Source of the DNA: Bacteroidota bacterium
GTDB lineage: Bacteria > Bacteroidota > Bacteroidia > Chitinophagales > LD1
DNA: 12,554 nt
NCBI GenBank assembly: GCA_018267355.1
Contig: JAFDYP010000269.1
Coordinates: 1 to 12,554 of the forward strand
Reading direction: 5' to 3'
This document shows, in pieces, positions 1-6,838 of the stretch; the first letter of the stretch is position 1, and the number at the start of each line of letters is the position of its first letter. A program made the translations under genes and the position numbers. The notes beneath the pieces are model-generated. The model searched no databases, was not told the origin of the DNA, and saw only the letters and a list, made by a program, of their open reading frames with translations.

Positions 1-43
1 GAAACCGTGAAAATCATTGCAAACAATAAAACCAGAAGATAAA

Positions 44-334
44 ATGAAAGCACTTCATGTAATCGTATTCTGCGCGGCGGGCCTGATCATGAGCGCCTGC
101 GGCAATAAGGAAAATGCACCTGCCAAGGATATATCTGCTCCCGCACCACAGGCCGGCATCTCTATACGGGCTGCCCAGCTGGGCGCGCCCAAGGACCTGG
201 TATGTGGTATGCCTATAAAGGACGGAGGTATAGCAGATACTGCGGTCTATGACGGCAAGACGTATGGCTTCTGCAGCACCGAGTGCAAAGATGAATTCAA
301 AAAGGAACCATCTAAATACCTCACGCAAAAGTAA
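44..334 (+). CDS. YHS-domain lipoprotein (small, metal-binding)
   Basis: 96-residue predicted lipoprotein. Residues 1-19 form a lipoprotein signal: Lys2, a hydrophobic stretch, then the lipobox Met-Ser-Ala-Cys with the acylated Cys19, so the mature protein should be membrane-anchored outside the cytoplasm. A low-complexity Ala/Pro linker (about 22-45) leads to a YHS domain (about 50-93) with Cys54 in a VCGMP motif, then YGFCSTEC giving Cys77 and Cys81, followed by the usual F-x-x-x-P-x-x-Y ending. YHS domains are short, Cys-containing modules found in metal-transport and metal-handling proteins; metal binding here is inferred from that family. I chose the ATG at 44 because it places the lipobox correctly; a TTG at 17 would add nine polar residues before the signal. 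It ends 3 bp before the ketoacyl synthase gene, so the two are probably co-transcribed. The specific metal is unknown. Confidence 0.88.
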   Translation: MKALHVIVFCAAGLIMSACGNKENAPAKDISAPAPQAGISIRAAQLGAPKDLVCGMPIKDGGIADTAVYDGKTYGFCSTECKDEFKKEPSKYLTQK

Positions 335-337
335 GCG

Positions 338-1336
338 ATGCCTTATAGCAAAGTGACCGGTCTGGGCTACTACCTGCCCGAGACCATAGTGACCAATGCA
401 GATCTCGCTGCACAGATGGACACCTCTGACGAGTGGATAGTGGAGCGTACAGGCATACGTGAGCGCCGTTTTTTCAAAGAAGGGGTGGATACGGTATCTA
501 ATATGGGGGCCAGGGCTGCCCGCATAGCTATGGATCGTGCGGGTCGCAAGCCGGAAGACATAGATATGGTGGTCTTTGCCACGCTGAGCCCGGATTATTA
601 CTTTCCCGGCTGTGGTGTGCTGGCCCAGCGTGAGCTAGGCCTGAGGCAGATCCCGTGCTTTGATATCCGGCAGCAGTGCGGTGGCTTCGTATATGCACTC
701 TCCCTGGCTGATCAGTATATCCGCACTGGTTTTGCCAAAAAGGTACTGGTGATTGGCTCAGAGATACAGTCCAATGTAATGGAGATAAGCGACCGTGGGC
801 GCAATATGGCAGCGATCTTTGGCGATGGTGCCGGCGCGCTGCTATTGGAGGCACATGATGAAGCTGGCAAAGGCCTGCTCTCTACACACCTGCACTCAGA
901 TGGCACGCACGCCGAGGAGCTGATGGTAGAGCACATAGGCAGCAGACGCAAACAGCGTATCACACACGCTATGATAGATGATGGCTCCATGCTACCGTAT
1001 ATGAATGGCAAAATGGTCTTCCAACACGCGGTCAGGTATTTCCCTGAGGTGATCCGTGAGGCGCTGACCGCCAATAATCTGAAAGAGTCCGATATAGACA
1101 TCTTCGTACCACACCAGGCCAATGCCCGTATCACTCAGGCGGTACAAAAAGAACTGGGACTTCGTGATGACCAGGTAGTCTCAAACATTCACAAATACGG
1201 CAATACGACTGCAGGCTCTATACCTATAGCACTCACTGAGGCTTGGGAAGAGGGTCGTGTCAAAGAGGGTGACCTCGTATGCCTGGCAGCTTTTGGCAGC
1301 GGCTTTATGTGGGCTAGTACGCTGATCCGCTGGTAG
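338..1336 (+). CDS. beta-ketoacyl-ACP synthase III (FabH family)
   Basis: 332-residue thiolase-fold condensing enzyme. FabH enzymes condense an acyl-CoA primer with malonyl-ACP to start fatty-acid synthesis in the cytoplasm. The catalytic triad is visible: Cys114 in RQQCGGF, His259 in VPHQAN and Asn289 in YGNTTAGS, matching Cys112/His244/Asn274 of E. coli FabH. The GDGAGA motif (about 162-167) and the C-terminal AAFGSGFMW are also typical. It is slightly longer than E. coli FabH (317 residues). The residues before the nucleophile (Gln-Gln-Cys-Gly-Gly) differ from the more common Ala-Cys-Ala/Ser-Gly, so it may be a secondary paralogue with another primer or pathway rather than the housekeeping FabH; no plsX, fabD or acpP lies beside it. 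It starts 3 bp after the YHS gene and ends 1 bp from the convergent TPR gene. Family assignment is firm; exact substrate is not. Confidence 0.93.
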   Translation: MPYSKVTGLGYYLPETIVTNADLAAQMDTSDEWIVERTGIRERRFFKEGVDTVSNMGARAARIAMDRAGRKPEDIDMVVFATLSPDYYFPGCGVLAQRELGLRQIPCFDIRQQCGGFVYALSLADQYIRTGFAKKVLVIGSEIQSNVMEISDRGRNMAAIFGDGAGALLLEAHDEAGKGLLSTHLHSDGTHAEELMVEHIGSRRKQRITHAMIDDGSMLPYMNGKMVFQHAVRYFPEVIREALTANNLKESDIDIFVPHQANARITQAVQKELGLRDDQVVSNIHKYGNTTAGSIPIALTEAWEEGRVKEGDLVCLAAFGSGFMWASTLIRW

Positions 1337-1337
1337 G

Positions 1338-2525
1338 TTATTTCTGCATCTCTTCGTATTTCTTTACCGCCCTGTCCTTGTACGGATTGGGTGTAGTGGT
1401 CAGCTGCTCGAGCAGCCGTTTAGCCTCGTCCTTTTTGCCGCGGTCCAGCAGTACATTTGCTTTGTACCACTTAGATCCGTCTATATACTGGCCTGCTTTG
1501 AGCAGTTTGTCAAAGTTCTTTTCTGCCGGCTTTAGTTTACCGTTCTTGTACTCACAGATGCCGCCAAAGAAAAGCGCATCCATATTCTCCGGCTGGTCAG
1601 ACAGCACTTTGTTATATTTTTTGCCCGCTTCCTTGAAGTCTCCGGCATCAAAGAGCGCTCTGGCCTCTTTCATATTGTCTGCCACCGTCGTATTGGCCTT
1701 TTCTTTCTTTGTTTCTGCTTTTGTCTCGGTGGGGGCCACTGGTCTGGCTGCTTCGTTTTGCACCACTGCAGTGTTGGTGCGCATATCTTTCGTATTGTTT
1801 ACCTCATCCGCGGCTACCGGTGCTGTAGCTTTTGCAGCGGTCACTTGCTCAGATTGCATAGATGTAGCTCTTTTCTCCGCCGACGGGTTGGAGGCATTGC
1901 CTGACGCATTAGCCGCTGGGGCCTTCGCTGGTGCCAGTAGGGCAGCCCCCTGAGCATAGCCCGGAGGAGCTGATGCAATGCCTGAGCTGGCCGATAGTGT
2001 GCCGGTATTCTGAGCGATCAGCTTCACTGTATCAGTAGCTACCATAGCCGGTGGTGCCGCCACCAGGTGTGTAGTATCCGGGATCATAGCTGTAGTATCT
2101 GCCTTTTGAGCGGCCACTGGCATACTCTCTTCTGCCTGCGGTGTACTTTTATTCAAGGCTATTGTAGTATCGTTCTGCTGTATGAAGTGCACCATGACAA
2201 AGCCCAATCCGAGGAGCACACCTACGATGACAGCGGCATAGGCATACGTAGCCCAGTGTATCTCTATACCTTTACGCTTTTTCTCACGCATACCGGCCTT
2301 CTCCCTCAGCCGCGAGTTGATGGCAGTGAGGGCGGTATGCATGCCGGCTGCGGCGGCGCTATTCCTGATCCCGTCCAGCGCCTCCTGGGCAAAGGGATCT
2401 TCGCGCAACAGCTTGTCCACCTGTGCCACCTCCTCCGGGCTGAGCCTGCCCTGGGCATAGGCCAGCAGTGCCTCCTGCGTGATCACGCCTTCCTCGGTGA
2501 GGATGATATTTTTAGGCTTTGCCAT
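1338..2525 (-). CDS. membrane-anchored TPR protein, probable anti-sigma factor
   Basis: 395 residues. The N-terminal cytoplasmic part (1-92) is a short helical region of the kind found next to ECF sigma genes (TQEALLAYAQGRLSPEE, then DPFAQEALDG), followed by a basic patch (Arg/Lys about 80-86). One membrane segment lies at about 93-114. A long Ala/Thr/Pro-rich, probably disordered periplasmic linker (about 118-280) leads to a C-terminal TPR-like region (about 284-393) with repeats such as ARALFDAGDFKEAGKKYNKV and AEKNFDKLLKAG. The start overlaps the end of the sigma gene by 14 bp, suggesting translational coupling. Position and topology suggest it binds and holds the sigma factor while the TPR domain senses or binds something in the periplasm; this is inference. 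There is no H-x3-C-x2-C zinc anti-sigma motif, so it is not a classical ZAS protein. No enzyme motif is visible. Confidence 0.8.
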   Translation of the reverse strand: MAKPKNIILTEEGVITQEALLAYAQGRLSPEEVAQVDKLLREDPFAQEALDGIRNSAAAAGMHTALTAINSRLREKAGMREKKRKGIEIHWATYAYAAVIVGVLLGLGFVMVHFIQQNDTTIALNKSTPQAEESMPVAAQKADTTAMIPDTTHLVAAPPAMVATDTVKLIAQNTGTLSASSGIASAPPGYAQGAALLAPAKAPAANASGNASNPSAEKRATSMQSEQVTAAKATAPVAADEVNNTKDMRTNTAVVQNEAARPVAPTETKAETKKEKANTTVADNMKEARALFDAGDFKEAGKKYNKVLSDQPENMDALFFGGICEYKNGKLKPAEKNFDKLLKAGQYIDGSKWYKANVLLDRGKKDEAKRLLEQLTTTPNPYKDRAVKKYEEMQK

Positions 2526-3102
2526 TGCTCTTGTCCGTGATGTATATTTTCAAATTCCTTTTTCCGTTCTGTATATAGCTCTTCACTTCATTGAGTGAGT
2601 AGCCGGTCTCCTCGGCTATCTGCTGGTAGCTGCGCCCCTGCAGGTAAAATAGCTCTACGCACTGACGCTGCTCAGCCTTCAGCACCGTAAGGCCTGAGGA
2701 GAGGTACTGTGCCATCAATTCTTTTTCCTGCTCGCTCTCTTGATGATCTGATCCGACATTTTCCACATCTCCCTTGACATTATTTAGGAGCTGCGCCTCC
2801 TTCTTGCTGGCTGCGGCTTCCTTGCGGAAATGCATCATGCAGTGATTTTTGACCACAGTATGCAGCCACGGGCGGAAGGTCTCCACGTGGTGCTTTTTCA
2901 GCTCTACGATCAGCTTCTCAAATATCTGCATGACTGCGTCCTGCGCGTCTGCATCGTTGTGAAAGTACTTCAGGCACACACCGTACACGAGGTGGGTATA
3001 GCGCACATATAGCTCTCCTATATAGGCAGTGTCGTGAGAATTGCGGTAGCGATGCACCAATTCTTCATCACTCAAAAACGGTCCTGAAGCGTTTTTGGAC
3101 AA
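2512..3102 (-). CDS. ECF-type RNA polymerase sigma factor
   Basis: 196-residue sigma-70 family protein of the extracytoplasmic-function group. Region 2 spans about 26-95: LYVRYTHLVYGVCLKYF, the acidic DADAQDAVMQIFEKL segment that contacts core polymerase, and PWLHTVVKNHCMMHFRK. A variable acidic linker follows (about 98-130). Region 4 spans about 135-190 with the helix-turn-helix SYQQIAEETGYSLNEVKSYI, which would read the -35 element. The start is not ATG: the best candidate is TTG at 3102, with an in-frame stop eight codons further upstream; another TTG at codon 10 is possible but cuts close to the DEELVHRYR start of region 2. The gene overlaps the downstream membrane TPR gene by 14 bp, the usual sigma/anti-sigma arrangement. 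A promoter-like pair lies just upstream (3125-3155). Its regulon cannot be told from this window. Confidence 0.92.
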   Translation of the reverse strand: MSKNASGPFLSDEELVHRYRNSHDTAYIGELYVRYTHLVYGVCLKYFHNDADAQDAVMQIFEKLIVELKKHHVETFRPWLHTVVKNHCMMHFRKEAAASKKEAQLLNNVKGDVENVGSDHQESEQEKELMAQYLSSGLTVLKAEQRQCVELFYLQGRSYQQIAEETGYSLNEVKSYIQNGKRNLKIYITDKSNGKA

Positions 3103-3124
3103 AGGCGTTGCTTTTTGGTTTGTT

Positions 3125-3155
3125 TAAAATTAACCCGGACATCCGTAAAGCCAAA
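3125..3155 (-). promoter_or_regulatory. candidate Bacteroidota promoter of the sigma gene
   Basis: Read on the minus strand, TTTG (plus 3152-3155) is followed after 19 nt by TAATTTTA (plus 3125-3132), one mismatch from the Bacteroidota -7 consensus TAnnTTTG. The TTG start codon of the sigma gene lies 22 nt further on. The match is by eye only. Confidence 0.45.
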
Positions 3156-3233
3156 GGATAGGATAAACAGGCAACTGTGTACCGACAGGGATAATGGACA
3201 GGTCAAGTCCAGCTAAAGGGCGGATATAGGAAA

Positions 3234-3268
3234 CTGGTGTGCCTGCAGTGAAATGATGGTCCCACCAG
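3234..3268 (-). terminator. weak hairpin after the T9SS-sorted protein gene
   Basis: CTGGTG at 3234-3239 can pair with CACCAG at 3263-3268, a perfect 6-bp stem with a 23-nt loop, starting 8 bp beyond the stop codon of the secreted protein gene. On the minus strand the stem is followed by TTTCCT, a poor U-tract. It could be a weak intrinsic terminator, but the long loop makes this doubtful. Confidence 0.2.
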
Positions 3269-3276
3269 CCTATCAC

Positions 3277-4617
3277 TTACTGTATCACTATCTTTTGCAG
3301 CTGGCGGCCTGACGCTGTCACTACCTCCAGCAGATACGTGCCTTCTTCAAAAGACCTCACACTAAAGGAAACCGACCTTGATTCATTGGTGCGGGTCATG
3401 ACCCGCTGGCCCAGCGTGTTTATGAGCGTCAGCTCTGTGATAGGCTCTGCTGTACGTACGGTGAGTACATCAGAGACAGGATTGGGATAGATCTCCAGGA
3501 CCATATCCTTATTGAGATCGCTGACTGCCGTGGGCCAGGTCACGGTGATATAGTCTACTTTGGTCGTATCACCGGAGGCCGGAGTACCGCCTGTGGGGCT
3601 CACGATATGCAGCGATACAGTATAGAGACCCGGCGCGGTGAAATTTACCTTAGGTGATGCATAGGTGTCATTAGTGCCCAAAACATAGTTGAATGTATTG
3701 GGGGTGATAGTGTAGCGATAGGCGGTACCCGCTACAAACGGAGTAGACCTATTGATCAGAGAGATCGTATCGCGTGTAGTACAGGTAGTATGATTGGCAC
3801 GAAAGTCTGCCTGCACTGTAAATGGCGGCGGAGGCAGGCGGAATCCATCGCGGAATCTGCGTTTGGTCACCGTATAAAAGCCAAACTGGTCATTGCCTGT
3901 TACTTCTACTACCGGTATCTTTTGCCCATTTGCCAGCCACTGATACGCGATCTTATTATTAGGTACGCCGATAGTAGTGCCTAGCGCGTCTATAGTGAAA
4001 GAGTCTGTCTCCTGCTGGTAGGAGCGCAGGCGCAGACACTGGAAGGTATCGTAAGGAGTGATGACCGTACCCCACCCATCCACATTATTGAATCGCCTGC
4101 CTACCATATGCAATGAACCGAGGCTAGGAATGGAGATGGTCAGCTCGTAAGGCGTAGTGTCCTTTCTGCCATAGGTTAATGGAAATTGATACACTTTGTC
4201 GGGCACATCATAGGCCGCAGGTAGTGGTATACCATTAAACTCAGCCCCAAACCCTTCTATCTCCAGGTAAGAGTTGCTCTTTTTATAAAAGCTGTATTGA
4301 TTGGATATCTGTAGCTGCGCGATAGCGGGGAAGGCATCATTGCGGATAGCATAGTCCAGGATATTGAAGGACAAGACATATAGCGGATTGACAGATAATA
4401 TTGACCTGAAGCTATCTATACCCTGACCATTGATCACCAGATTAGAAAAGTTCCAGGTCACATTAGCGCCTGTAGTGGTGATGTCTATATTATTATTGGT
4501 CGTACTATAGCGGGCTGTATCCCTGATAGATGGCATATCACTGCGCGTGATAGTGATCTGCGCATCTGAGAAACCATAAAAACATAGGAACAGAGCGGCT
4601 ACGTAGAGTTTCTTCAT
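3277..4617 (-). CDS. secreted protein with T9SS type A C-terminal sorting domain
   Basis: 446 residues, exported and probably delivered to the cell surface or medium by the type IX secretion system. Residues 1-19 are a Sec signal peptide (Lys2-Lys3, hydrophobic core, likely cleavage at SDA|Q). About 20-260 is a beta-rich region I do not recognise. About 268-360 looks like a PKD/Ig-like domain (VQADFRANHTTCTTRDTISL, later PGLYTVSLHIVS). The C-terminal type A sorting domain spans about 372-446, with LEIYPNPVSDVLTV, LINTLGQRV and the EEGTYLLEVVTASGRQLQKIVIQ segment at the end. That tail normally directs outer-membrane passage and is cleaved. I chose the ATG at 4617 because the upstream in-frame TTG at 4692 lies beyond a promoter-like element and gives no sensible signal. 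There is no protease or glycosidase motif, so the role is unknown; adhesion or matrix function is only a guess. Confidence 0.88.
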   Translation of the reverse strand: MKKLYVAALFLCFYGFSDAQITITRSDMPSIRDTARYSTTNNNIDITTTGANVTWNFSNLVINGQGIDSFRSILSVNPLYVLSFNILDYAIRNDAFPAIAQLQISNQYSFYKKSNSYLEIEGFGAEFNGIPLPAAYDVPDKVYQFPLTYGRKDTTPYELTISIPSLGSLHMVGRRFNNVDGWGTVITPYDTFQCLRLRSYQQETDSFTIDALGTTIGVPNNKIAYQWLANGQKIPVVEVTGNDQFGFYTVTKRRFRDGFRLPPPPFTVQADFRANHTTCTTRDTISLINRSTPFVAGTAYRYTITPNTFNYVLGTNDTYASPKVNFTAPGLYTVSLHIVSPTGGTPASGDTTKVDYITVTWPTAVSDLNKDMVLEIYPNPVSDVLTVRTAEPITELTLINTLGQRVMTRTNESRSVSFSVRSFEEGTYLLEVVTASGRQLQKIVIQ

Positions 4618-4638
4618 TGTGGGGCTGGTGTTATCCTC

Positions 4639-4666
4639 CAAATATAAATAACACAGCCACAACAAA
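4639..4666 (-). promoter_or_regulatory. candidate promoter of the T9SS-sorted protein gene
   Basis: On the minus strand TATATTTG (plus 4639-4646) is a perfect match to the Bacteroidota -7 element TAnnTTTG, 21 nt before the ATG at 4617. A TTTG lies upstream (plus 4663-4666), but the 16-nt spacer is shorter than usual. It suggests this gene has its own promoter rather than relying on the upstream HAD gene. Confidence 0.5.
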
Positions 4667-4701
4667 GTGCTAAAAATGATGAGAATCAGCAATTAATCAA
4701 T

Positions 4702-5277
4702 CTAGAGTACGCCGGTCCGGTTTTCGATCAGATAGTTGTAGATATCCTCCCACTTGCGGCTCTCTACGGCCACATAGGCGGCCAGTGTTTCGCGGCTATC
4801 CTTGACCTCTGTGCCGCCCAGTGCGCGGCCATCATTCAGCCAGAAAGCGCGGGCGCCAAGGTTCTTGGCCAGCTGCACATCAGTGATCCGGTCCCCTATT
4901 ACAAACGAATTAGCCAGGTCATATTCTGGATTATTCATGTACTTCTTCAGCATACCGGTGCCTGGTTTGCGGGTATCTTTATTGTCATGCGGATAATGAG
5001 GGTCGATGCACTCCTCTGCAAAGAAGATACGCTCTCCGGCAAAGGTATTCATGATAAAGCGATGCGTAGTATAGAATGGCTCATGCGGAAAATCATCTGT
5101 GCCCAGGCCATCCTGATTGGTGACCAGTACCAGCTCAAAGTCAAACTCGCGCACGATACGGCCCAGCCAGTAGAACACCTCCGGGTAAAAAACAACTTTC
5201 TCCATCGTCTCGATCTTGAAGTCGTCTGTCTCCAGGATCATGGTGCCATCGCGGTCTATGAAAAGAACTTTCTTCAT
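4702..5277 (-). CDS. HisB N-domain-like HAD phosphatase (stand-alone)
   Basis: 191-residue HAD-superfamily phosphatase closely resembling the N-terminal histidinol-phosphatase half of E. coli HisB. That enzyme removes phosphate from histidinol phosphate in histidine synthesis. Visible motifs: motif I FIDRDGT with nucleophile Asp8 and acid/base Asp10; motif II VTNQDG (Thr53, Asn54); the TRKP segment with Lys104; motif III FVIGDRITD with Asp129 and Asp133. The imidazoleglycerol-phosphate dehydratase half of bifunctional HisB is absent: the protein stops after a C-terminal helix. Three of the four zinc ligands of the E. coli domain are replaced (aligned positions Asp92, Lys100 and Thr102 in place of Cys; His94 is kept). 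No other his gene is nearby, so the substrate may be histidinol phosphate or another small phosphate ester, including a sugar phosphate as in the related GmhB. It lies 35 bp downstream of the flippase-like gene. Confidence 0.85.
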   Translation of the reverse strand: MKKVLFIDRDGTMILETDDFKIETMEKVVFYPEVFYWLGRIVREFDFELVLVTNQDGLGTDDFPHEPFYTTHRFIMNTFAGERIFFAEECIDPHYPHDNKDTRKPGTGMLKKYMNNPEYDLANSFVIGDRITDVQLAKNLGARAFWLNDGRALGGTEVKDSRETLAAYVAVESRKWEDIYNYLIENRTGVL

Positions 5278-5312
5278 ATAAGTATTAAGTAGTTAGTATT
5301 TAGATAATACAG

Positions 5313-6386
5313 CTAATTTGCCCTGTTGACCCGCACTATCCAGCGCGGCAGCACGATAGCGCCGATGCCCAAATAAAGATAAAAATTAAGCAACCTCCAT
5401 ATGATAGCCACGGCTGTCGTGAGACCGGCGGGCAGGTAGTCACAGTTCAGCGCTATAAAGCCAAGCTCAGACACACCACTTCCCCCCGGAGTAGTGGGTA
5501 TAAAGGTGATGACCCGCAGCAGGCACTGCCGTACGAAAACATCCAGCATATTGAGGTCTGCCACCGTGAAGGTCCAGATGAGGGCGTTGGCCAGCGCATA
5601 GCGGGCAGTCCAGGAGATGACGGTGGCAATGAGCACCTTGAGCAGGAAGAAGACACCCCTGGTCTTAAACTCCCTGGAGGTATACCAGATCTCATCTCCC
5701 AGCAGCTCTATTTTGGCGCGCCAGCGATGCAGCCATTTGATACGTGCCACCCTGTTGCAAAATGACCGCGCCCATTGTGGTTTGACAAAGATGCCGAAAC
5801 CCAGCAGGCTACCAGTGATACCGACTACCAGGAAACCGATCCATGCATAGCCCGCCATAGTGCGTATCGCAGTCATGACAGGGGCCGTGCCGAGTTCGGC
5901 ACAGCCAGGGGGCAGCACAAACATAGACGTGCCATAGATAAGGAACAGTGTGCTAAAGACAAGTATAAAAGCAATGTTGTCCATATAGGAGCAGAGGAGG
6001 ACGATAGCGGCACCTTTGCCAAAGCTGAGTTTCTCTTTGCGGAGCACGAAGATAGCTGTGACGCCCCCTACAGAGGCGGGAGTGACCGAGGAGCCAAACT
6101 CCCAAAGCATGATCACCTCAAAGCACCTCCACCACGAGAGCTGGCGATCGGTAAGCAGCCACATACGGTAGATATATGCTATATCACGTACAGCTACTGT
6201 GAGGATAGAAATGACGACCCCGATAGCCAGATGCTGCGAGAGTGATATCTGAGCCAGGCCGGACATATCCAACCTGGACAGCCCAAAGACCAGATACAGT
6301 GTGACCGCCACACCTATGGCTACAGGTACTAGCACCCGGCGCGGCCGGAACTGTGATAAGGGACTATTAGCGGGTATCTCTGCCAT
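5313..6386 (-). CDS. flippase-like membrane protein (LPG-synthase TM / UPF0104 family)
   Basis: 357-residue polytopic inner-membrane protein of the lysylphosphatidylglycerol-synthase transmembrane family (YbhN-like). About eight hydrophobic segments can be seen, the clearest at about 18-36, 52-68, 125-152, 180-200, 246-272 and 320-346. Diagnostic motifs are SSVTPASVGG (99-108) and IPTTPGGSGVSELGF (296-310). The soluble aminoacyl-transferase domain of true MprF is missing, so it is unlikely to make lysyl-PG; family members are suspected lipid or isoprenoid-glycan flippases or carriers, but most are uncharacterised. The gene sits 53 bp after the YbjQ-family gene and 35 bp before the HAD phosphatase, probably in one transcript. 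Start ATG at 6386 gives a short polar N-terminus before the first helix. Confidence 0.85.
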   Translation of the reverse strand: MAEIPANSPLSQFRPRRVLVPVAIGVAVTLYLVFGLSRLDMSGLAQISLSQHLAIGVVISILTVAVRDIAYIYRMWLLTDRQLSWWRCFEVIMLWEFGSSVTPASVGGVTAIFVLRKEKLSFGKGAAIVLLCSYMDNIAFILVFSTLFLIYGTSMFVLPPGCAELGTAPVMTAIRTMAGYAWIGFLVVGITGSLLGFGIFVKPQWARSFCNRVARIKWLHRWRAKIELLGDEIWYTSREFKTRGVFFLLKVLIATVISWTARYALANALIWTFTVADLNMLDVFVRQCLLRVITFIPTTPGGSGVSELGFIALNCDYLPAGLTTAVAIIWRLLNFYLYLGIGAIVLPRWIVRVNRAN

Positions 6387-6439
6387 CGTAGCGCGGGTCT
6401 AAGATAATGACAGAAAAGGAGAGCCGCGTGATGAAAGTG

Positions 6440-6772
6440 TTATGCCTTCTCTACCGCTACAGCAGTACCGTATGCCAGTACCTCTGTCATGCCGGGCATC
6501 ACTTCATTGGCATCGTAGCGCATGTTGATGACGGCATTGGCACCCATCTTCTGGGCGTGCTCCATCATCAGCTCGTAGGCTTCTTCACGTGCTTTTTCGC
6601 AGAGGTCCGTGTAGATACTATTGCGCCCGCCAAAAATAGCGAGGATGCCTCCGGCAAAGTTCCCCACTACGCTACGGGAGCGGACTGTGATGCCTCGCAC
6701 AAGGCCGAGCTGTTTAGTGATTTTGTATCCTTCCAGATTGGTACTGGTAGTGACTAGCAATGCTGTGTTCAT
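6440..6772 (-). CDS. YbjQ-family (UPF0145) protein
   Basis: 110-residue protein of the YbjQ / putative heavy-metal-binding family. Typical features are the N-terminal beta strand LLVTTSTNLEGYKI, the segment LGLVRGITVRSRSVVGNF, a helical stretch with AREEAYELMMEHAQKMGANAVINMRYD, and the closing AYGTAVAVEK. The length fits the family (about 105-110). It is cytoplasmic, with no signal or membrane segment, and members form pentamer-like rings in structures as far as I recall; no biochemical role is established, and the old metal-binding label is not supported by visible Cys or His clusters here. It lies 66 bp downstream of scpA. A TATCTTTA near-match to the -7 element (plus 6790-6797) precedes the start, without a well-spaced upstream box. 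Confidence 0.88.
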   Translation of the reverse strand: MNTALLVTTSTNLEGYKITKQLGLVRGITVRSRSVVGNFAGGILAIFGGRNSIYTDLCEKAREEAYELMMEHAQKMGANAVINMRYDANEVMPGMTEVLAYGTAVAVEKA

Positions 6773-6838
6773 TGTGAATTGGTTTTAGATAAAGATACAG
6801 ACGAAAGCGGCAAAGAGAAATTGTGCGGGCTTATCCTT

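Noticed and set aside
1378..1953. 191-codon Ser/Ala-rich plus-strand frame opposite the TPR gene
   Set aside because: Composition is a by-product of the Ala/Thr-rich linker on the other strand; no domain is visible.
3195..3211. TGGAC / GTCCA inverted repeat between the secreted protein and sigma genes
   Set aside because: Only a 5-bp stem with a 7-nt loop; expected by chance in a gap of this size, and no second copy seen.
4618..4692. TTG-started extension of the T9SS-sorted protein
   Set aside because: It runs through the TATATTTG element, and the ATG at 4617 begins a textbook signal peptide.
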